DNA from: Noviherbaspirillum sp.
GTDB taxonomy: Bacteria; Pseudomonadota; Gammaproteobacteria; Burkholderiales; Burkholderiaceae
NCBI GenBank assembly: GCA_028292785.1
Contig: JAQGLQ010000475.1
Span: forward strand, 1 to 5,897
DNA length: 5,897 bases
Direction: 5' to 3'
A program made the position numbers and the translations under genes. Of the stretch, positions 1-4,222 are shown one piece after another; within the stretch, counting starts at the first letter, position 1, and every line of letters starts with the position of its first letter. Below the pieces are notes generated by a model that was given only the letters and a program-made list of their open reading frames with translations, was not told the DNA's origin and made no database searches.

Positions 1-988
1 GCAATGTGAGGTTGCCGCTCACGGTGTCGCTGGTGATGATGTTCAGGCCTGTAAAGTCTGCAATGACTTGCAGCACGGCCCGCACTTCGACGTTCTGGAA
101 ATTGAGCGACAAGCGCTCGCCGCGGTACCCTTGCGCACCCTGGGCCAACCTGCTGGAATCTTCCTTGACCGGTTTGACATCGATGATCAGCTGAGAATCG
201 CTCTGGTATGCACTATGCTCCCACACGCCTTTCGGCTCGATCACCATGCGCACGTTCTCGCCTTGCGGAGTCGTCGTGATGGTTTGCACGGGGGTGCCAA
301 AGTCGGTTACGTCGAGACGCCGGCGCAGTACTTCGGGCAAAGTGGTTTTTGCAAAATCGACCACGATCCTCTGGCCTTGCTGTTTGACGTCGACCGCGGT
401 CTGATTGGTCGGCAGGTCGATGACGACGCGACCTTCCCCGCCCGTGCCGCGACGAAAGTCGATATCGCGCAGCGCGTGCATGCCGGCGGCTGGCGGGCTG
501 CTTGCAATCGCCGGCGCGGACGAAACCGGCAAGCCGGATCCATTGACCGCGGTTGCAACACCCCCCGAACCATCGATGGTCACGATTACCATATTGCCCT
601 CTACCGCTGTCGCATAATTCAGCGGGCGGCCCAGGTTGAACACGAGGCGAGAGCGGTCACCGGCCTGCACCACATTCACATTACGCACTTCTCCAAGGCC
701 GATTTCCTGAGTGGCCTTGCCGATCGCATTGCCGGTGCCAGCGAAATCCAGCGCAATGCGCGCGGGGTTAGTGACGGAAAAGCCAATCGGCGGTTTGACG
801 ACCGGACGCTTCATCGAAATTTTCACGATGACGTTGGCACCCTGCTGGTTCGCGCTGATCGACTCGATCGAGTTTTCCTGCGCGAGAGCAACGCTGCAAA
901 TGCCCGCGAGGCAGACAAAGACGCCGTGATGCAGAGCCTTGCGCACGAGTGCGGCGAAACCCGCCCGTTGTGTGGATATCGTTATCAT
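1..988 (-). CDS. pilQ: PilQ, type IV pilus outer-membrane secretin (N-terminal part, cut by window edge)
   Basis: PilQ forms the outer-membrane channel through which the type IV pilus leaves the cell. Only 329 codons are present and the frame is open at the left edge. I see a Sec signal peptide (about residues 1-36; basic RKALHH, then a hydrophobic stretch ending SVALA, cleavage likely before QEN). Two AMIN-like beta-rich segments follow (about 40-140 and 170-275), joined by a Ser/Pro/Ala-rich linker (about 141-168); AMIN domains in PilQ are known to bind peptidoglycan. From about residue 288 the sequence LSLNFQNVEVRAVLQVIADF begins the STN/N0 domain typical of secretins. The remaining N domain and secretin barrel lie outside the window. 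PilQ proteins usually have about 700 residues, so roughly half is visible. The start ATG overlaps the pilP stop as ATGA, with an AAGAGAG ribosome binding site 6 bases upstream inside pilP. Identity is firm from domain order plus position as last gene of pilMNOPQ. Confidence 0.95.
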   Translation of the reverse strand, partial: MITISTQRAGFAALVRKALHHGVFVCLAGICSVALAQENSIESISANQQGANVIVKISMKRPVVKPPIGFSVTNPARIALDFAGTGNAIGKATQEIGLGEVRNVNVVQAGDRSRLVFNLGRPLNYATAVEGNMVIVTIDGSGGVATAVNGSGLPVSSAPAIASSPPAAGMHALRDIDFRRGTGGEGRVVIDLPTNQTAVDVKQQGQRIVVDFAKTTLPEVLRRRLDVTDFGTPVQTITTTPQGENVRMVIEPKGVWEHSAYQSDSQLIIDVKPVKEDSSRLAQGAQGYRGERLSLNFQNVEVRAVLQVIADFTGLNIITSDTVSGNLTL

Positions 989-1542
989 TTTTTGCTCTCT
1001 TGTAGCTTGCTCTCTTGTAGCTCTAACTTGGCTTTGCGTTCAACCCATTCGCCGGCGGCGTCCCGAACGATTTCCTTAAGCTGGACTTCCGAATCGGTAA
1101 TCTTGGTAATCATGCCGAGGTTCTGTCCTATGTAATTTCCCACTTTGGCCTGGAAAACCGATTTGTCGACTTGCAGGAGCGCATAGCTCAAGCCGGGCTT
1201 TTCCAGTGTCCCCACCATGACGATAGTGTCGAGCGGATAAGCTTCCAGCACTTCCTTGCGGCGATCGAGATCGGGCTTGAGGCCATTGCCGGAATTCGCC
1301 TGGAGCTTGGCGAGCGCAACGGACAGCTTGGCGGGGCTGTACGGGTCCACCTGGTCTTTTGCGCTATAGGTGAACGGCGAGAATTTCTTTGGTTCCGCGA
1401 TCTTCGGCACAATGCTTTTGGTTTCCCGACGCACGTCATCCATCCACTGCTTTACTTCATGCACACCGCCGTCTCCGCAACCGGACAAGCCGAAGGACAC
1501 GAAAACGAGAAGCGTTGGCAGCGCCAAACGAATCACGGTCAT
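985..1542 (-). CDS. pilP: PilP, inner-membrane lipoprotein of the pilus alignment complex
   Basis: PilP is a periplasmic lipoprotein that binds the PilN/PilO pair and the N0 domain of PilQ, linking the inner and outer membrane parts of the pilus machine. The 185-residue product has a lipoprotein signal peptide ending in the lipobox LSGC, so Cys22 is the expected lipidated residue. The next residue is Gly, not Asp, so the sequence alone does not signal inner-membrane retention; that location comes from family knowledge. A conserved N-terminal helix (HEVKQWMDDVRRE, 28-40) and a disordered linker lead to the C-terminal beta domain, with the family signature VGNYIGQNLG at 134-143. The ATG overlaps the pilO stop (ATGA) and has a good AAAGGAG site 7 bases upstream. 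The C-terminus is odd: LQESK occurs twice in tandem (175-184), from a 15-bp DNA duplication. Length is normal for the family. Confidence 0.95.
   Translation of the reverse strand: MTVIRLALPTLLVFVSFGLSGCGDGGVHEVKQWMDDVRRETKSIVPKIAEPKKFSPFTYSAKDQVDPYSPAKLSVALAKLQANSGNGLKPDLDRRKEVLEAYPLDTIVMVGTLEKPGLSYALLQVDKSVFQAKVGNYIGQNLGMITKITDSEVQLKEIVRDAAGEWVERKAKLELQESKLQESKK
992..1022 (-). repeat. Perfect 15-bp tandem duplication spanning the pilP C-terminus and pilQ ribosome binding site
   Basis: The plus strand carries ttgctctcttgtagc twice back to back (992-1006 and 1007-1021), and the first base of a third copy follows at 1022. Read on the minus strand, each unit encodes LQESK in the pilP frame. Each unit also contains AAGAGAG. 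The copy nearer pilQ (about 995-1001) sits 6 bases before the pilQ ATG and is its likely ribosome binding site, and the other copy lies 15 bases further upstream. Because the unit is a multiple of three, gain or loss of a copy keeps pilP in frame and leaves one site at the right distance from pilQ. The repeat is seen directly; any effect on translation is inference. Confidence 0.9.
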
Positions 1543-2192
1543 TTTTTCGCTCCTTTCGGCGCCGCCGCCTTGCGTTGCGCCGCGACTTCATCCTTGTCGA
1601 GGTAACGGAAGGTCTTGGCAACGGTATCGAGAGTGAGCGTGCCATCCTTGCCGGCGACAAGATTCAAATTATTGAGGGTAACGATGCGGGGGAGATTGGC
1701 GATGTCGCTGGTGAATGAGCCGACATCATGGTAGTTGCCGCTTACCTTGATATTGATGGGCAATTCGGCGTAATAGTCTTTCACGACAACCTGTCCTGGC
1801 TTGAACAGTTCAAACTGCAAGCCGCGACCGAGCCCGGCCTGATTGATGTCCGAGAGCAGGGCATCCATTTCAGCCTTGCTCGGCAGCTGCTTTTCGAGAG
1901 TCGACACATATTCGCCGACCTGAGCCTTCTGCTTGCGCAAGGCTTCCAGGTTGATTGCCTGCTGCACCTTGGTCTTGTATTCGTCGCGCAGTTTCTGTTC
2001 TTCCTCGACGCCTTGATTAAGCACTTCCTGCTGCCCATCGAGGTACGCGAACCATCCCAAAATCAATACTACGAGCATCATGCCGAACCCACAAAACAGC
2101 TGCGGGATCAGCGGCCACTGGCCTGGATGGCGTCCATTCAGGCCGCTGAACTGCGCGCTCAGCGATGCTCCGATGTTTTTCAGATTTGCCAT
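1539..2192 (-). CDS. pilO: PilO, inner-membrane pilus alignment protein
   Basis: PilO forms a heterodimer with PilN in the inner membrane. Their periplasmic domains bind PilP and transmit signals between the cytoplasmic motor side and the secretin. The 217-residue product has a short cytoplasmic N-terminus, one membrane segment (about residues 30-51, LFCGFGMMLVVLILGWFAYL), a charged heptad-rich coiled coil (about 55-110, with the stretch EEEQKLRDEYKTKVQQ), and a ferredoxin-like C-terminal domain with the family-typical DINQAGLGRGLQFELFKPG and YAELPINIKVSGNYHDVGSF. Size and layout match the family. The start ATG lies 15 bases after the pilN stop with a modest GAAAGA site (2199-2204), the only non-overlapping junction in the operon. 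The stop overlaps the pilP start. Nothing is missing or broken. Confidence 0.96.
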   Translation of the reverse strand: MANLKNIGASLSAQFSGLNGRHPGQWPLIPQLFCGFGMMLVVLILGWFAYLDGQQEVLNQGVEEEQKLRDEYKTKVQQAINLEALRKQKAQVGEYVSTLEKQLPSKAEMDALLSDINQAGLGRGLQFELFKPGQVVVKDYYAELPINIKVSGNYHDVGSFTSDIANLPRIVTLNNLNLVAGKDGTLTLDTVAKTFRYLDKDEVAAQRKAAAPKGAKK

Positions 2193-2207
2193 GACGCGTC
2201 TTTCATA

Positions 2208-2834
2208 TCAGGGTTTCCAGGCCACGGCACTGTCTGGCACAACATCCGCGGCAGGCGTCGCTCCGGCATCCTTGTCGCGCGGCCGCTTGATGCCGACGTT
2301 GACGGTAAAGTCGAAAACCCGTTTCGAATCCTTGCCCGCGCCGACCGCAGTCGAACGAATCTCGATAAGATCGGGGCGCTCGAGCCACGGCGAATTGGTG
2401 CCAAGATTGCGTAACAGCTCGGATACCCGTTCATTCGACTGCGCATAGCCGTTGAGGACCACGCGCTGATTTTCCTGCTTGAATGCCCGTAGATATATAC
2501 CCTCGGGCACCTGCTTGACCAGTTCATCCATCAGATAAACAGGTTGATTGCGGTCGCTTTGCAAATCCTCGACTGCCTGCTGCCGCGCCTTGAGCGCCTC
2601 GATTTCCTGCTTGAGCGTGGCAATTTCCTTGATCTGCTTATCAAGACGGATGTTTTCAGCCTTGATGAACTCGTTACGTTGGGTCTGATCGGCGATCTGA
2701 GCGGCCATCACCCCGGCTATGCCAAGCACGATGCCGCCCCCGATCAGCGCCGACAGGAGCAGCATCCTGACGAACGCGGCTCTGCGCTGTCTGCGACGTT
2801 CCTCTCGATGAGGCAGGAGATTGATTCTAATCAT
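2208..2834 (-). CDS. pilN: PilN, inner-membrane pilus alignment protein
   Basis: PilN couples the cytoplasmic actin-like PilM to the periplasmic alignment complex. The 208-residue product starts MIRINLLPHREERRRQRR. The INLLP motif (residues 4-8) is the hallmark of PilN and is the segment known to bind a groove in PilM. A single membrane segment follows (about 24-45, rich in Leu/Ile/Gly/Ala). Next come a coiled coil (about 50-95, with repeated I/L and K/E heptads) and a periplasmic domain containing the family-typical VPEGIYLRAFKQE and LNGYAQSNERVSELLRNL. The ATG overlaps the pilM stop as ATGA and has a strong GGAGG site (2843-2847) 8 bases upstream inside pilM, so translation is probably coupled to pilM but can also start independently. 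Length is usual for the family. Confidence 0.96.
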   Translation of the reverse strand: MIRINLLPHREERRRQRRAAFVRMLLLSALIGGGIVLGIAGVMAAQIADQTQRNEFIKAENIRLDKQIKEIATLKQEIEALKARQQAVEDLQSDRNQPVYLMDELVKQVPEGIYLRAFKQENQRVVLNGYAQSNERVSELLRNLGTNSPWLERPDLIEIRSTAVGAGKDSKRVFDFTVNVGIKRPRDKDAGATPAADVVPDSAVAWKP

Positions 2835-3913
2835 GAGTCAAACCTCCGCATCGCGAGGCCGCATGCGACAAGGAATGCTGGCGCTTCCGCACGCAGCTGT
2901 TTCTCGCGCACCCCGGGCGCGAACTGCATGCCCTTGAAAGGACTGATGACGTCAGCGGGAATCTTGGTACGGTCGGTTACCAGTCCCGCCAGGCCGGGGA
3001 TGATCGCGCAGCCGCCGGCGAGAAAGATCTGATCGATCTTGGTGTACGGTGTGGAGGTGAAAAAAAACTGGATGGCGCGGGTCACTTCCAGGGCGGCGTT
3101 TTCCATGAACGGATGGAGCAGCTCGCGTTCGTAGCCTTCCGGCAGGTCGCCGATTTTTTTCTTGGCCTCGGCATCCTCAAAGGACAAGCCGTAGGTTCGC
3201 ACGATATCCTGCGTCAATTGAACGCCGCCGAATGGTTGCTCACGTTCATAGATGGTCTGCCCGTCGAGCATCACGGATACATGCGTAACCTGGGCGCCGA
3301 TCTGGAACAGCGCAACCGCTTGGCCCCGCCCTCCTTCTGGCATCTGGGTGGTGACGCGGTCGACCACCGAACGCGCGGCATAGGATTCAATATCCATGAT
3401 GGTTGGTCTCAGTCCCGCTGCTTCGGCGACCGCAACCCGGTCCTCGACCTTTTCCTTGCGTGTCGCGGCGAGAAGCACTTCGACGTCGTCCGGCGCATTT
3501 TGAGCCGGACCCACAATATCGAAGTCAAGACTGACTTCGTCGAGCGCAAAAGGAATGTATTGATTGGCTTCGCTCTCGACCTGAATTTCGAGCTCATCTT
3601 CGTCCAGGCCTCCTGGCAGAATGAGCTTTTTGGTAATTACCGACGCCGGAGGCATGCCGAGAGCGACGATCCGGGCGCGCGTTCCACTTTTTTTCCAGAC
3701 TCGGCGTATGGCCTCGGCTACCTGATCAATATTTTCAATATTGCCATCCACTACCGCTCCACGCGGCAGTGGCTCCGCAGCGAAACGCTCAACGCGGAAC
3801 TCATTCCTGCCCAAGTCCGACAACTCAACGAGCTTCACGCCGGATGTACTAATGTCGAGGCCGATCATTGGCGGATTCTTCTTGCTGACCAGCCATCCTA
3901 TTTCTAGCGCCAA
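2831..3913 (-). CDS. pilM: PilM, actin-like ATP-binding pilus assembly protein
   Basis: PilM is a cytoplasmic actin/FtsA-fold protein that binds ATP and the N-terminal tail of PilN, connecting the inner-membrane pilus complex to the cytoplasm. From the chosen start it has 360 residues, normal for the family. The phosphate-1 motif IGLDISTSGVKLVEL lies at residues 17-31 with Asp20 as the conserved acidic residue, and the adenosine motif FLAGGCAIIPGL starts at about 297. The conserved N-terminal half (LPRGAVVDGNIENIDQVAEA, then VESEANQYIPF and DIESYA) is intact. I start at TTG 3911-3913 because GGGAGAG lies 6 bases upstream and the product MALEIGWLVSKK resembles family N-termini. A further in-frame TTG at 3926-3928 has no ribosome binding site and would add five residues. 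A run of eight T (3060-3067) encodes Phe283-285. It is the first gene of pilMNOPQ, and its stop overlaps pilN. Confidence 0.95.
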   Translation of the reverse strand: MALEIGWLVSKKNPPMIGLDISTSGVKLVELSDLGRNEFRVERFAAEPLPRGAVVDGNIENIDQVAEAIRRVWKKSGTRARIVALGMPPASVITKKLILPGGLDEDELEIQVESEANQYIPFALDEVSLDFDIVGPAQNAPDDVEVLLAATRKEKVEDRVAVAEAAGLRPTIMDIESYAARSVVDRVTTQMPEGGRGQAVALFQIGAQVTHVSVMLDGQTIYEREQPFGGVQLTQDIVRTYGLSFEDAEAKKKIGDLPEGYERELLHPFMENAALEVTRAIQFFFTSTPYTKIDQIFLAGGCAIIPGLAGLVTDRTKIPADVISPFKGMQFAPGVREKQLRAEAPAFLVACGLAMRRFDS

Positions 3914-3919
3914 GGTCTG

Positions 3920-3926
3920 CTCTCCC
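3920..3926 (-). promoter_or_regulatory. Ribosome binding site that decides the pilM TTG start
   Basis: On the minus strand GGGAGAG is followed by six bases and then TTG at 3911-3913. This is a good Shine-Dalgarno match at ideal spacing. It overlaps the alternative upstream TTG (3926-3928), which has no purine-rich sequence before it. No ATG or GTG lies in frame with suitable spacing; the first in-frame ATG is codon 16, just before the phosphate-1 motif, which would remove the conserved N-terminal segment. Confidence 0.75.
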
Positions 3927-3968
3927 AAGAATGTGGACTATTGCGTGAACGCATGACTTTTTTAGTGG

Positions 3969-3981
3969 TCGAACAGTTCGA
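3969..3981. repeat. Perfect dyad TCGAAC-A-GTTCGA in the pilM leader
   Basis: Two exact 6-base inverted arms flank a single central base. A one-base centre is too short for an RNA hairpin loop, so if it is functional it is more likely a site for a dimeric DNA-binding protein. It lies 56 bases upstream of the pilM TTG, downstream of the predicted pilM promoter, where a bound protein could act as a roadblock. A dyad of this size could also arise by chance. Confidence 0.4.
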
Positions 3982-4051
3982 AAAAACAATCCGCATCGAA
4001 AAATTCTTTTAAAAACCTATATTTAGGCGACAACTTACCAAGTTACGTTAA

Positions 4052-4081
4052 ATCCTAGCAACAAGGTTTGGATACTGTAAA
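4052..4081 (-). promoter_or_regulatory. Candidate sigma-70 promoter for pilMNOPQ
   Basis: On the minus strand TTTACA (4076-4081, five of six consensus bases) and TAGGAT (4052-4057, four of six) are separated by 18 bases. Transcription would start near 4045, giving a leader of about 130 bases before pilM. The spacing is one base over the optimum and the region is AT-rich, so other weak matches exist nearer the gene, such as TTGTTT in the 3990s. I saw no sigma-54 type GG/GC element in the expected arrangement. Confidence 0.45.
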
Positions 4082-4086
4082 GCATT

Positions 4087-4100
4087 TTTCCGTACGGAAA
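4087..4100. repeat. Perfect 14-bp palindrome TTTCCGTACGGAAA, candidate operator
   Basis: The sequence equals its own reverse complement over 14 bases with no spacer. It lies 5 bases upstream of the predicted pilM -35 box, centred about 48 bases before the predicted start of transcription, a position used by many activators. It is about 90 bases upstream of the predicted mrcA -10 box. The palindrome is seen directly; a regulatory role and any identity of the binding protein are unknown. Confidence 0.5.
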
Positions 4101-4159
4101 CATAATTGCGTTGCCAAATCTCCACTTGCCGCCTATTGACTACGTCGCCACCTAATATT

Positions 4160-4187
4160 TTTTTGGCGGGCGGCGCGCCGCTATAAT
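4160..4187 (+). promoter_or_regulatory. Candidate mrcA promoter with consensus -10 box
   Basis: TATAAT at 4182-4187 is a perfect sigma-70 -10 box. The -35 region is poor: only a T run (TTTTTG at 4160-4165, 16-base spacing) is available. Transcription would start near 4194, leaving a leader of about 29 bases before the ATG. The weak -35 could mean activator dependence or simply a moderate promoter. TTGACT at 4136-4141 looks like a good -35 but is 40 bases from this -10 box. Confidence 0.5.
4170..4181. repeat. Perfect 12-bp palindrome GCGGCGCGCCGC in the mrcA promoter spacer
   Basis: The twelve bases directly before the TATAAT box equal their own reverse complement and stand out as pure G/C in an AT-rich region. 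Lying between the -35 and -10 elements, the site could bind a repressor or alter promoter melting. It is short enough to be chance, so function is inference. Confidence 0.45.
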
Positions 4188-4222
4188 GCGGTGGATAACC
4201 GTTCTTTATCTTTGATCTCTGC

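Larger units (their letters stand above)
3914..4222. other. Divergent pilM-mrcA intergenic control region
   Basis: This 309-base stretch separates two divergently transcribed genes and is visibly richer in A and T than the coding regions, especially 3955-4165. I see no convincing gene in it; open frames entering it are extensions of antisense shadows. It holds a candidate promoter for each direction, the pilM ribosome binding site, and perfect dyads at 3969-3981, 4087-4100 and 4170-4181. A weaker dyad, TGCGT-GA-ACGCA, lies at 3942-3953. There is no terminator-like hairpin followed by a T tract, as expected between divergent genes. Confidence 0.85.

Noticed and set aside
524..535. CCGGC-AA-GCCGG type dyad inside pilQ
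   Set aside because: It is a short GC dyad within coding sequence encoding ordinary linker residues, and is expected by chance in GC-rich DNA.
68..1135. Long plus-strand open frame (355 codons) across pilQ and the pilP end
   Set aside because: It lies opposite pilQ, whose signal peptide, AMIN segments and N0 start are clear. The antisense translation shows no recognisable domain and looks like a shadow produced by GC-biased codons.
1728..2414. Plus-strand open frame of 228 codons across pilO and pilN
   Set aside because: It crosses the boundary of two genuine genes on the other strand and has no family resemblance.
3113..3907. Plus-strand open frame of 264 codons opposite pilM
   Set aside because: It is an antisense shadow of a complete, motif-bearing PilM, and it has no recognised family or ribosome binding site.
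3926..3928. Upstream TTG as pilM start
   Set aside because: There is no purine-rich site before it, and the codon overlaps the ribosome binding site of the better placed TTG at 3911-3913.
4136..4158. TTGACT with TAATAT as a plus-strand promoter
   Set aside because: The two elements are only 11 bases apart, far below the 16-18 needed. The TATAAT at 4182 is the better -10 box.
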